Assembly: GCA_964407055.1 (NCBI GenBank)
Contig: CAYOUD010000096.1
Span: 1-10,308 of the forward strand
DNA from: JAQIBY01 sp964407055
Lineage (GTDB): Bacteria; Bacteroidota; Bacteroidia; Bacteroidales; ML635J-15
Direction of reading: 5' to 3'
DNA length: 10,308 bases
This document shows positions 1 through 5,860 of the stretch, piece by piece. The position numbers were made by a program, and so were the translations under genes. The stretch's first letter is position 1. Every line of letters begins with the position of its first letter. Below the pieces are notes generated by a model, which saw only the letters and a program-made list of their open reading frames with translations, was not told the DNA's origin and searched no databases.

Positions 1-116
1 AGTTGTATTCACTTCTTAAGAAAGACATTGGTTTGATTCCTCAATTAAATAGTGTAAAGATCCCTTCGTATATTGATATATGCAAATACGCTTAATTTTG
101 CGATGAATAATGCAGG
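1..116 (+). mobile_element. Right end of a TTAA-targeting insertion element, cut by the window start
   Basis: The segment ends with ATGAATAATGCAGG (103-116) followed by TTAA (117-120). These 14 bases are the exact reverse complement of the left end of the 33-bp insert at 2328. They differ at two positions from the right end of the 264-bp element at 7241-7504, which is also followed by TTAA. This identifies 116|117 as the right boundary of an inserted element whose body and left end lie outside the window. The TTAA target with CC...GG termini recalls IS1380-family (piggyBac-like) elements, from memory of that family. Whether this copy is a full IS or a MITE cannot be decided here, although an open reading frame ends 21 bases inside the boundary, as a transposase gene would. 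Confidence 0.5.
3..95 (+). CDS. C-terminal end of an unidentified gene, possibly a transposase (5' end outside the window)
   Basis: One frame stays open from base 3 to a TAA at 93-95 and encodes about 30 residues that start LYSLLKKDIG and end IDICKYA. The other two + frames are broken by stops over the same stretch. The stop lies 21 bases before the element boundary at 116, the position expected for the 3' end of a transposase gene in an insertion sequence. The peptide itself shows no motif I recognise, and 93 open bases in AT-rich DNA could occur by chance. The assignment rests on context only and needs the upstream sequence. Confidence 0.3.
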   Translation: MYSLLKKDIGLIPQLNSVKIPSYIDICKYA

Positions 117-127
117 TTAAAGTCCTA

Positions 128-158
128 TTGGAATTTCACCTCAAATGCCGTATTTTAG
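128..158 (+). promoter_or_regulatory. Possible tex promoter (Bacteroidota type)
   Basis: TTG at 128-130, a 20-base spacer and TATTTTAG at 151-158 approximate the TTTG...TAnnTTTG promoter of Bacteroidota, with one mismatch in the -7 box. Transcription would start near 164, leaving a leader of about 10 bases before the ATG at 174. It lies just outside the inserted element, so it appears to be native rather than supplied by the insertion. Confidence 0.35.
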
Positions 159-173
159 CTAAAATTTAATTTC

Positions 174-2327
174 ATGAACAATTTACACATACAATCCATT
201 GCAGAACAGCTGAATTTACAGCCAAAATTTGTCAAATCCTGTCTTGATTTATTGCAGGAAGGGGCTACCATCCCTTTTATCAGTCGCTATCGTAAAGAAA
301 GAACCGGCAGTATGACTGAGGTAGATGTTGAGAATGTGAAAAATGCTCAGGAACGTATCGTTGCACTCGAAAAACGAAAAGAAAGCATTTTGAAATCTAT
401 CGACGAGCAGGAATTGTTAGATGAAGTCTTAAAAACAAAAATCGAAACATGTGATAACCTTACGGAGTTAGAAGATATCTATTTGCCGTATAAGCCTAAA
501 CGCAAAACTCGTGGTAGTATTGCAAAGGAAAAAGGGCTTGAGCCGCTGGCAAAGATTCTTATGAGTCAAAATGAGACAGATATTGAGACTCGTTCGTGTC
601 AGTTTTTGAATGATGAGGTTGATTCGGTTGAGGATGCGCTGCAGGGTGCCCGGGATATTATCGCAGAATGGATAAATGAAAGCGCTCATGCCAGAAATGC
701 GATGCGTCGTTTGTTTCAGCGCTATGGTTTTATTGAATCCCGTCAGGTAAAGAAAAAAGCGGAGGAAAATCCGGAATCTGCTGCCAAATACAGTGATTAT
801 TTTGAGTTTGCTGAACCCATTCGGAAAGCTGCAGCTCATCGTATTCTGGCGATCCGTCGCGGTGAAACAGAAGGATTTCTGCGGGTGCATGTTGCGCCTG
901 AAAGCGATGATGCGTTGGAACAATTGTACCGGATTTTTGTCAAATCAAAATCTGCTGCATCACATCAGGTTCAACTCGCTGTTGACGATTCCTACAAACG
1001 TTTGCTTAAGCCCGCCATGGAAACTGAATTTAAAGCATTGTATAAAGAAAAAGCTGATGAGGAATCCATTCGGGTTTTTGCTGAAAATCTAAAGCAGCTT
1101 TTAATGGCACCGCCTTTAGGGCGAAAAGCCGTGTTGGCCATTGATCCGGGATTTCGCACAGGATGCAAGATTGTATGTCTGAGTTCGGTGGGTGAGCTGC
1201 TGCATAATGAAACTATTTATCCTCATCCGCCTAAGCGGGATATAAAAACAGCAAAGAAAAAAGTTTCTAGTTTAGTGGATGCTTACAAGATAGATGCCAT
1301 TGCAATCGGAAACGGAACTGCCAGTCGAGAAACCGAAACTTTTATTAAAACAGTAAGTTTCTCGCGCGATGTGTTAGTTTTCATGGTGAGTGAAAACGGA
1401 GCATCCATTTATTCCGCATCGGCAGTTGCTAGAGAAGAATTTCCGCAATATGATATTACAGTCCGTGGATCGGTGAGTATTGGTCGGCGTTTGATTGATC
1501 CGCTTGCTGAGCTTGTTAAGATTGATCCTAAATCCATTGGTGTGGGGCAATATCAGCACGATGTCGATCAGAAAAAATTGCAGGAAAGCCTTGATCGAGT
1601 TGTGGAAAGCTGTGTGAATGCTGTTGGAGTTGATGTAAATACCGCTTCTCGTCATTTATTGACCCATGTGAGTGGGCTGGGATCAAAATTGGCGCAAAAT
1701 GTGGTGGATTTCCGTACTGAAAATGGTGGAATAAAGCGTCGGTCTGAGTTGAAAAAAGTGAAGCTGATGGGAGATAAGGCTTTTGAGCAAGCTGCCGGAT
1801 TCTTGCGGGTGAAAAATGGCAAGGAATTGCTTGATGACAGTGCAGTGCATCCTGAAGCCTATGCTTTGGTTCATAAAATGGCTGCTGATGCCGGAAAACC
1901 TGTTCAGGAGTTTATCGGAAACGCTGAAGCAATCAAATCCATCCGAAAGGAAGATTATGTGACGAATATATTTGGATTGCCAACCATCAATGATATCCTG
2001 GAAGAACTGGCAAAACCCGGATTGGATCCACGGCCTCCGATTAAAGTTTTTACCTTTTCGGAAGCGGTTCGGAAAATGGAAGACCTGCAAGCCGGCATGA
2101 AATTGCCCGGTATTGTGACAAATCTGACACGTTTTGGTGCCTTTGTGGATGTTGGTGTTAAGCAGGATGGTTTGATTCACATCTCAAATATGGCAGACCG
2201 CTTTATTTCTGACCCGGCAGAAATTGTGAAATTGCATCAGCATGTGATTGTTGAGGTGCTGAATGTGGATGTTGCAAGAAAGCGGATTCAGTTTAAATTG
2301 TTGAAAACTGACGCAGAGGTTTTTTAG
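174..2327 (+). CDS. tex: Tex-family RNA-binding transcription accessory protein
   Basis: This encodes a 717-residue cytoplasmic nucleic-acid-binding protein of the Tex family, whose members bind RNA and associate with transcription; the exact molecular role varies between species. Visible parts are the helical Tex N-terminus (ATIPFISRYRKE near residue 32), an RNase H-like YqgF domain beginning around residue 320 (VLAIDPGFRTG), tandem helix-hairpin-helix segments around 488-560 (HVSGLGSKLAQNVV), and a C-terminal S1 RNA-binding domain around 641-712 (GIVTNLTRFGAFVDVG, LIHISNM). Length and order match intact family members. The ATG at 174 precedes the conserved N-terminus directly and there is no Shine-Dalgarno, normal for this phylum. 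The stop codon TAG lies within the TTAG duplicated around the 33-bp insert that begins at the next base, so that insertion left the protein unchanged. Confidence 0.97.
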   Translation: MNNLHIQSIAEQLNLQPKFVKSCLDLLQEGATIPFISRYRKERTGSMTEVDVENVKNAQERIVALEKRKESILKSIDEQELLDEVLKTKIETCDNLTELEDIYLPYKPKRKTRGSIAKEKGLEPLAKILMSQNETDIETRSCQFLNDEVDSVEDALQGARDIIAEWINESAHARNAMRRLFQRYGFIESRQVKKKAEENPESAAKYSDYFEFAEPIRKAAAHRILAIRRGETEGFLRVHVAPESDDALEQLYRIFVKSKSAASHQVQLAVDDSYKRLLKPAMETEFKALYKEKADEESIRVFAENLKQLLMAPPLGRKAVLAIDPGFRTGCKIVCLSSVGELLHNETIYPHPPKRDIKTAKKKVSSLVDAYKIDAIAIGNGTASRETETFIKTVSFSRDVLVFMVSENGASIYSASAVAREEFPQYDITVRGSVSIGRRLIDPLAELVKIDPKSIGVGQYQHDVDQKKLQESLDRVVESCVNAVGVDVNTASRHLLTHVSGLGSKLAQNVVDFRTENGGIKRRSELKKVKLMGDKAFEQAAGFLRVKNGKELLDDSAVHPEAYALVHKMAADAGKPVQEFIGNAEAIKSIRKEDYVTNIFGLPTINDILEELAKPGLDPRPPIKVFTFSEAVRKMEDLQAGMKLPGIVTNLTRFGAFVDVGVKQDGLIHISNMADRFISDPAEIVKLHQHVIVEVLNVDVARKRIQFKLLKTDAEVF

Positions 2328-2360
2328 CCTGCATTATTCATGGAATTCCATTTGTGCAGG
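2328..2360. repeat. 33-bp palindromic mini-insert with TTAG target duplication
   Basis: The 33 bases start CCTGCATTATTCATGG and end TGCAGG. They are flanked by direct repeats TTAG (2324-2327 and 2361-2364), as expected of a 4-bp target-site duplication. Internally there is a perfect palindrome ATGGAATTCCAT (2340-2351), and the outer arms CCTGCA (2328-2333) and TGCAGG (2355-2360) pair across it, with 6- and 3-base unpaired bulges. The left end matches the left end of the 264-bp element at 7241 at 14 of the first 15 positions. Both continue into an ATG..ATT..CAT palindrome. I read it as a highly reduced relative of that element. As RNA it would form a hairpin at the tex 3' end, but no T-run follows, so it is not a classical terminator. 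Confidence 0.6.
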
Positions 2361-2370
2361 TTAGATGTAT

Positions 2371-2400
2371 TTCGCAAATGCGATTTTTTCTGTAACTTTG
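2371..2400 (+). promoter_or_regulatory. Promoter of the DEAD-box helicase gene
   Basis: TAACTTTG at 2393-2400 is an exact Bacteroidota -7 box (TAnnTTTG). An approximate -33 element, TTCG at 2371-2374, lies 18 bases upstream. Transcription would start near 2406, giving a leader of about 14 bases before the ATG at 2420. The helicase therefore probably has its own promoter and does not depend on read-through from tex. Confidence 0.7.
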
Positions 2401-2419
2401 CAACATTAGAAAAAAAATT

Positions 2420-3658
2420 ATGCGATTTGATGAAATAATACAAGATGATGCCTTGATAGATGCCATCGCTTACATGGGTTTTACTGATGCGACAGAGATT
2501 CAAGTGTATGCAATTCCTTTGATTTTGAAACAATCAGATTTGATTGCATGTGCCCAAACCGGGACGGGGAAAACAGCCGCATTTGTTATTCCATTGCTAA
2601 GCTTATTGCGCAACCAAAATCTTGATGCAAAGGGCGTTAAAGCCTTGATTGTTGTGCCTACCCGTGAGTTGGCCGTGCAGATTGATCGTGAAATTCAGGG
2701 AATCGCCTACTTTTTAGATTTAACATCCATCGCTATTTATGGTGGTGGTGACGGCTCAGGTTGGGATACAGAACGACGTGCTTTAACTGATGGAATTGAT
2801 ATTGTGGTTGCAACGCCGGGTCGTCTGCTTTCTCATTTAAAACTGGGTGGTGTGAAATTTTCAAATTTACGTCATTTTATCTTGGATGAGGCAGATAAAA
2901 TGCTGGACATGGGGTTTCTTGAAGATATATTGAAAATCAATACATATCTTCCGGATAAGCGTCAAACACTAATGTTTTCAGCCACGATGCCACCAAAAAT
3001 CCGGCAATTAACCAGGAAATTGCTTCATAAGCCTGAGGAGCTCAATTTTAATCTGTCTAAGCCGGCAGAAGGTGTTGATCAGCGCGTTTATCCGGTATTA
3101 GAGAAACATAAATTGCCTTTAATTGAACATATTTTATCTGAAGCACAATACGAGCGGGTTTTGATTTTTACCGCAACCAAGCTGAAGGTGAGGGAGGTGG
3201 TACGTGCCCTTAAACGGACAAAACTGAATGTTGAAGGCGTATCCTCAGATCTTGAGCAAAATGAGCGCGAAGAAATTTTACGGCAATTTAAAGCCGGAAA
3301 TCTAAGGGTGCTTGTTGCTACCGATGTCTTGAGTCGCGGAATTGATATTAAGAATATTCATCTCATTATCAATTATTCGGTTCCCAATGACGCTGAAGAT
3401 TATGTGCATCGTGTTGGTCGAACTGCAAGGGCCGATAAAACTGGTGTCGCTGTAACAATGGTAACTCCGGATGAGATGCGTAGTTTTGATCAGATTGAGC
3501 GGCTTATTGAAACCAAATTAGATAAGTTGAAATTACCTTTCGCTCCTGATGAAACACCGTCGTGGATTGATTCATCCGTAAAGAAACGCAAAAAATACAA
3601 TGATAAATCAGCTAAAAATCGCGGGAACGGGAATAAAAAGAGGTACCGGAAAAATTAA
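2420..3658 (+). CDS. DEAD-box ATP-dependent RNA helicase
   Basis: This encodes a 412-residue cytoplasmic RNA helicase that uses ATP to unwind or remodel RNA, as in ribosome assembly, mRNA decay or cold adaptation. All core motifs are present in order: a Q-motif region (GFTDATEIQ, around 20-28), motif I AQTGTGKT (45-52), Ia PTRELAVQ, Ib TPGRLL, motif II DEAD (156-159), motif III SAT (187-189), motif V ATDVLSRGIDI, and motif VI HRVGRTAR (330-337). The last 30 or so residues are rich in Lys, Arg and Asn (KKRKKYNDK, NKKRYRKN), a flexible basic RNA-binding tail typical of RhlE-like members. The length is normal for a minimal RhlE-type helicase. Subfamily is not certain, so no symbol is given. It lies 92 bases after tex in the same direction but has a strong promoter of its own. 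Confidence 0.96.
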   Translation: MRFDEIIQDDALIDAIAYMGFTDATEIQVYAIPLILKQSDLIACAQTGTGKTAAFVIPLLSLLRNQNLDAKGVKALIVVPTRELAVQIDREIQGIAYFLDLTSIAIYGGGDGSGWDTERRALTDGIDIVVATPGRLLSHLKLGGVKFSNLRHFILDEADKMLDMGFLEDILKINTYLPDKRQTLMFSATMPPKIRQLTRKLLHKPEELNFNLSKPAEGVDQRVYPVLEKHKLPLIEHILSEAQYERVLIFTATKLKVREVVRALKRTKLNVEGVSSDLEQNEREEILRQFKAGNLRVLVATDVLSRGIDIKNIHLIINYSVPNDAEDYVHRVGRTARADKTGVAVTMVTPDEMRSFDQIERLIETKLDKLKLPFAPDETPSWIDSSVKKRKKYNDKSAKNRGNGNKKRYRKN

Positions 3659-3868
3659 CAAGGAATCCACTGATGTTTGTTAGTCACGTATTTAGTTGTA
3701 TTCATCCACAATTATGCTTGCTATTCGCTGAAGTAAACTCTATTTTATTTGTTTTATTCATCAATGTGGAATCGATGTTCATCACTTATCTATTACCATT
3801 CGTCAAAGCAAATTGGATTATGAAATATTTGATTGTATTTTTATTTTTTAATAAAGTCACAACAAAAT
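3659..3868. other. AT-rich gap without a convincing gene
   Basis: This stretch directly follows the helicase stop. It holds a 73-codon open frame (3673-3894, +) whose product is a run of hydrophobic and aromatic residues as expected from translating T-rich DNA. It has no promoter box in the right place, and I do not accept it as a gene. No helicase terminator with a solid stem is visible. It may be the 3' UTR of the helicase transcript or the leader of the unit that ends at the terminator at 4137. Confidence 0.4.
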
Positions 3869-4081
3869 ATGAAAACAGCCAATACCATGATTAAAGCTAT
3901 TACGTCTTGCTGTGGTAATTTGTTGGTTTTGTTGAGGTTTTATTTAAATGTTTTTAAACGAGATTTATTGCAGTTACAAAAAAAATTTTGTGCTGTACCC
4001 GATATTTCCACACTTCTGTGTGGGAAAATGAAGCTTAGTCAGCGTGGTGAATTCCTTAGGGAAATGAGTCTCCTGAATTAA
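3869..4081 (+). CDS. Possible 70-residue small protein, unknown function
   Basis: From the ATG at 3869 a 70-residue basic peptide can be read, starting MKTANTMIKAITSCCGNLL and ending with a charged stretch FLREMSLLN. A hydrophobic segment around residues 8-27 is followed by a Lys/Gln-rich region, so a small membrane-associated peptide is conceivable. The TAA at 4079-4081 lies 22 bases before a strong intrinsic terminator, which shows that something here is transcribed in this direction. Nothing in the sequence matches a family I know, and the coding region contains a stable hairpin at 4005-4027. The transcript could therefore instead be a non-coding RNA. A start at 3833 is also open but adds a low-complexity leader. 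Confidence 0.33.
   Translation: MKTANTMIKAITSCCGNLLVLLRFYLNVFKRDLLQLQKKFCAVPDISTLLCGKMKLSQRGEFLREMSLLN
4005..4027 (+). other. Stable hairpin upstream of the terminator
   Basis: CCACAC (4008-4013), loop TTCT (4014-4017) and GTGTGG (4018-4023) form a perfect 6-bp stem. It is extended outward by TTT (4005-4007) against AAA (4025-4027), with a single bulged G at 4024. It lies within the doubtful small reading frame and about 80 bases before the intrinsic terminator. This arrangement is common in small regulatory RNAs, though it does not by itself prove one. Confidence 0.45.
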
Positions 4082-4103
4082 GCGTGCTTTTTCTGTTGTG
4101 GCT

Positions 4104-4137
4104 TAACCCGGAGTGTGGCGCTCCGGGTTATTTTTTT
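4104..4137 (+). terminator. Strong rho-independent terminator
   Basis: TAACCCGGAG (4104-4113) and CTCCGGGTTA (4121-4130) form a perfect 10-bp GC-rich stem around the 7-base loop TGTGGCG, followed immediately by seven Ts (4131-4137). The T-run is on the + strand only, so it ends transcripts coming from the left: the helicase mRNA, the possible small gene at 3869-4081, or a small RNA. It is the clearest terminator in the window. Confidence 0.93.
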
Positions 4138-4153
4138 GAAAAACATGCTCATA

Positions 4154-4186
4154 TTTGGTTTTATGTTATTGTTTTATTTAGATTTG
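4154..4186 (+). promoter_or_regulatory. Promoter of the small acidic protein gene
   Basis: TTTG at 4154-4157, a 21-base spacer and TAGATTTG at 4179-4186 fit the Bacteroidota consensus TTTG-N17-23-TAnnTTTG without mismatch. Transcription would begin near 4192 and leave a leader of roughly 74 bases, the longest predicted in this window. No clear riboswitch fold or palindrome was seen in that leader. Confidence 0.7.
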
Positions 4187-4265
4187 GGCAGTTGAAATTT
4201 ACATAAATAAGAAAGTCTTAATTGTTGATCTCATTTAAGAATCATTTTGAAAAACAGACATAATT

Positions 4266-4586
4266 GTGAGTAAACTACGTGTTATCAAAGATTATGACAA
4301 GCTTGATCTGAACATAATTGAACAGATTAAACTAACTTATCCTGAGGGTTTTATACAGCACCTGATTACCTTTACCAATCGTGAGGGGAAACTGGTAAGT
4401 GCATTGCCGTTTGAAACAGAAGATAAAATTTATCTGGTAAGGATGAATCAGGAAGAAGCTTCTATCATTATTGATTTGGATGACGATTATGACGATTCCG
4501 GATTTCTTAAAGATGAAATTAAAGAGGAGTTTGAAAACAAGTATGACCTAGCGGATGATGAATTTGATGAGGACGATGACGAATAA
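4266..4586 (+). CDS. Small acidic protein of unknown function
   Basis: This encodes 106 residues. The first 60 or so form a compact mixed domain (IIEQIKLTYPEGFIQHLITFTNREGKLVSALPF... is the recognisable core, given here only in part as PEGFIQHLITF and VSALPFET). The remainder is strongly acidic: IDLDDDYDDSGF followed by a tail FDEDDDE, at least 15 Asp/Glu in the last 35 residues. There is no signal peptide or membrane segment. I recall similar unnamed proteins in Bacteroidota but cannot attach a function. The acidic tail would suit binding to a basic protein or mimicking nucleic acid, which is inference. The start is GTG at 4266, since no in-frame ATG lies close by. The gene has its own perfect promoter and converges on the nuclease-like gene, 10 bases apart. 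Confidence 0.85.
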   Translation: MSKLRVIKDYDKLDLNIIEQIKLTYPEGFIQHLITFTNREGKLVSALPFETEDKIYLVRMNQEEASIIIDLDDDYDDSGFLKDEIKEEFENKYDLADDEFDEDDDE

Positions 4587-4596
4587 AAAATCGTTT

Positions 4597-5043
4597 CTAT
4601 AACTCTGAATAGTTAGGCATTACTTTTAAAAAACTAATCTTATTTTCTTCCCCGATTCTGCAAATATAGTGGGATAATCCATTACTGACAAATAAATACG
4701 GAACATGAAAATGCAAATTGTATTCTGCAATTTGTTGAAAAACTTCCTGACTAATTTTTACTTCAGGAGCTTTACATTCAATCAAAACAATGGGGTTTCC
4801 CTGTTTATCGGCGATTAAAGCATCGTAGCGTCTACTAAGTCCATTAATGTGAATCGCTTTTTCCACGGAAATTAGTCCTGCAGGCACCGATTTTTCCTTT
4901 ATGAAATATTGAATTAAATGCTGTCTGACCCACTCTTCTGGTGTGCAAAGAATAAATTTTTTGCGAATTGTATCAAAAATAAAAATATGATTATCACGTT
5001 TTTCAAATCGAAATTTGTATTTTGGAAGATTAAGTTCCTGCAT
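4597..5043 (-). CDS. Stand-alone HsdR N-terminal-like PD-(D/E)XK domain protein
   Basis: This encodes 148 residues resembling the N-terminal nuclease-fold domain of type I restriction HsdR subunits (HSDR_N-type families). The expected catalytic constellation is visible: D74 in RRYDALIAD, E89-x-K91 in IVLIECKAP, and Gln103/104 in FQQIAEYN. Helicase and translocase parts are absent, and no hsdM or hsdS gene is near, so it is not a restriction system. Such single-domain proteins are widespread and unexplained in Bacteroidota. I prefer the start at 5043 (MQELNLPKYKF) over an upstream ATG at 5061. The upstream codon overlaps the predicted -7 box at 5059-5066, so transcription would begin downstream of it. 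The resulting leader is only about 10 bases. Nuclease activity is inferred from motifs alone. Confidence 0.88.
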   Translation of the reverse strand: MQELNLPKYKFRFEKRDNHIFIFDTIRKKFILCTPEEWVRQHLIQYFIKEKSVPAGLISVEKAIHINGLSRRYDALIADKQGNPIVLIECKAPEVKISQEVFQQIAEYNLHFHVPYLFVSNGLSHYICRIGEENKISFLKVMPNYSEL

Positions 5044-5048
5044 TATAT

Positions 5049-5056
5049 TATTTTTG
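5049..5056 (+). promoter_or_regulatory. -7 box for the AMP nucleosidase gene
   Basis: TATTTTTG matches TAnnTTTG. A TTTG at 5021-5024 is 24 bases upstream, one base beyond the usual spacer range. Transcription would start near 5062, at the edge of the 19-bp palindrome (5063-5081), so a bound repressor would sit on the start site. Confidence 0.5.
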
Positions 5057-5058
5057 TA

Positions 5059-5066
5059 CAAATTTA
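5059..5066 (-). promoter_or_regulatory. -7 box for the HsdR_N-like gene
   Basis: On the - strand these bases read TAAATTTG, an exact TAnnTTTG. No good -33 TTTG is seen at the right spacing. The box overlaps the 19-bp palindrome by four bases and decides against the longer start at 5061 for the gene it serves. Confidence 0.5.
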
Positions 5067-5081
5067 ATGATTATCATTAAA
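5063..5081. promoter_or_regulatory. Perfect 19-bp palindrome, candidate Fur-type operator
   Basis: TTTAATGATTATCATTAAA is a perfect inverted repeat of 9-bp arms around one central base. Against the E. coli Fur box consensus GATAATGATAATCATTATC it matches at 14 of 19 positions, and at 14 of the 15 inner positions. It lies between two divergent genes, overlaps the - strand -7 box and abuts the predicted + strand start site. It is therefore placed to control both the HsdR_N-like gene and the AMP nucleosidase gene. A Fur, Zur or PerR relative is the natural candidate; no regulator gene is in the window, and a different regulator is possible. Confidence 0.55.
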
Positions 5082-5092
5082 ATAAACGGATA

Positions 5093-5860
5093 ATGAAAAC
5101 AAAACAAGAAATCGTTGAAAATTGGTTGCCCCGCTATACGCAAACGCCGCTTGATAAATTTGGTGAGTATGTATTATTGACAAACTTTCAATTGTATGTT
5201 GATATGTTTGCCAGAAAGTACGATGTTTCGATTACGACAGATGCAAATATGCCAACCGCATCAGCCAATGGGGTTACCATTATTAACTTCGGGATGGGAA
5301 GCCCGAACGCCGCAACAATTATGGATTTACTTGCTGCCGTGCATCCGAAGGCTGTTTTGTTTCTTGGGAAATGTGGCGGACTCAAAAAGAAAAATCAACT
5401 TGGTGATTTAATCCTTCCCATCGCTGCAATACGCTCCGAAGGAACATCGGACGATTATTTACCACCGGAGGTTCCTGCTTTGCCGGCGTTTATGTTGCAG
5501 CGTGCTGTTTCAACAAGTATCCGTGATGCAAAACGGGATTACTGGTCAGGTACTGTGCTAACTACCAACCGTAGAGTTTGGGAATACGATGAACGATTTA
5601 AAAAGTATCTTAAAAAAACTCGCGCCATGGCTGTGGATATGGAAACTGCTACGATTTTCATTACCGGCTTTGCGAACGGAATTCCTTCGGGAGCCCTTTT
5701 GCTGGTTTCTGACCAACCGATGATTTCTACTGGTGTGAAAACGAATGAAAGCGACCAGAAAATTACTGAAAAATATGTCGGTGATCATATCAATATTGGA
5801 ATCGAATCCCTGCGAATTATTCGCGACGAAGGACGCTCAGTTAAGCACTTGCACTTTTAG
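5093..5860 (+). CDS. amn: AMP nucleosidase, short form
   Basis: This encodes a 255-residue cytoplasmic enzyme expected to hydrolyse AMP to adenine and ribose 5-phosphate, adjusting AMP level and feeding purine salvage. It belongs to the nucleoside phosphorylase/hydrolase fold. A glycine-rich strand FLGKCGG (about 89-95) contributes to the ribose/phosphate pocket. VDMETATIF (181-189) carries the conserved ribose-binding Glu184, and VSDQPM has Asp207, which in this fold acts on the purine base. It lacks the separate N-terminal regulatory domain of the 484-residue E. coli Amn, as is usual for Bacteroidota versions. A related nucleoside phosphorylase activity cannot be excluded from sequence alone. 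It is divergent from the HsdR_N-like gene and its last four bases overlap the end of the M64 peptidase gene on the other strand. Confidence 0.88.
   Translation: MKTKQEIVENWLPRYTQTPLDKFGEYVLLTNFQLYVDMFARKYDVSITTDANMPTASANGVTIINFGMGSPNAATIMDLLAAVHPKAVLFLGKCGGLKKKNQLGDLILPIAAIRSEGTSDDYLPPEVPALPAFMLQRAVSTSIRDAKRDYWSGTVLTTNRRVWEYDERFKKYLKKTRAMAVDMETATIFITGFANGIPSGALLLVSDQPMISTGVKTNESDQKITEKYVGDHINIGIESLRIIRDEGRSVKHLHF

Noticed and set aside
103..2341. tex carried inside a composite transposon, since exact 14-bp inverted repeats lie on both sides of it
   Set aside because: The repeats point outward. The GG end at 116 closes an element lying to the left, and the CC end at 2328 opens a unit lying to the right. 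tex therefore lies between two insertions, not within one.
2372..2389. TCGC-AAAT-GCGA followed by a run of Ts as the tex terminator
   Set aside because: The stem is only 4 bp and lies inside the helicase promoter spacer. It is too weak to call.
3673..3894. 73-codon open frame after the helicase, on the + strand
   Set aside because: The product is a low-complexity hydrophobic string as expected from T-rich non-coding DNA. There is no suitable promoter, no known family, and it overlaps the alternative small frame at 3869.
5044..5061. Longer start for the HsdR_N-like gene at 5061 (MYKNNIM)
   Set aside because: That ATG overlaps the - strand -7 box at 5059-5066, so it would not be present in the transcript.
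4597..5860. HsdR_N-like gene plus AMP nucleosidase as a two-gene defence system that degrades AMP or NAD
   Set aside because: Both are divergent chromosomal genes that I recall as widespread in Bacteroidota. There is no sensor, toxin-like effector or mobile context directly around them. The shared operator is reported, but a defence role is not supported.
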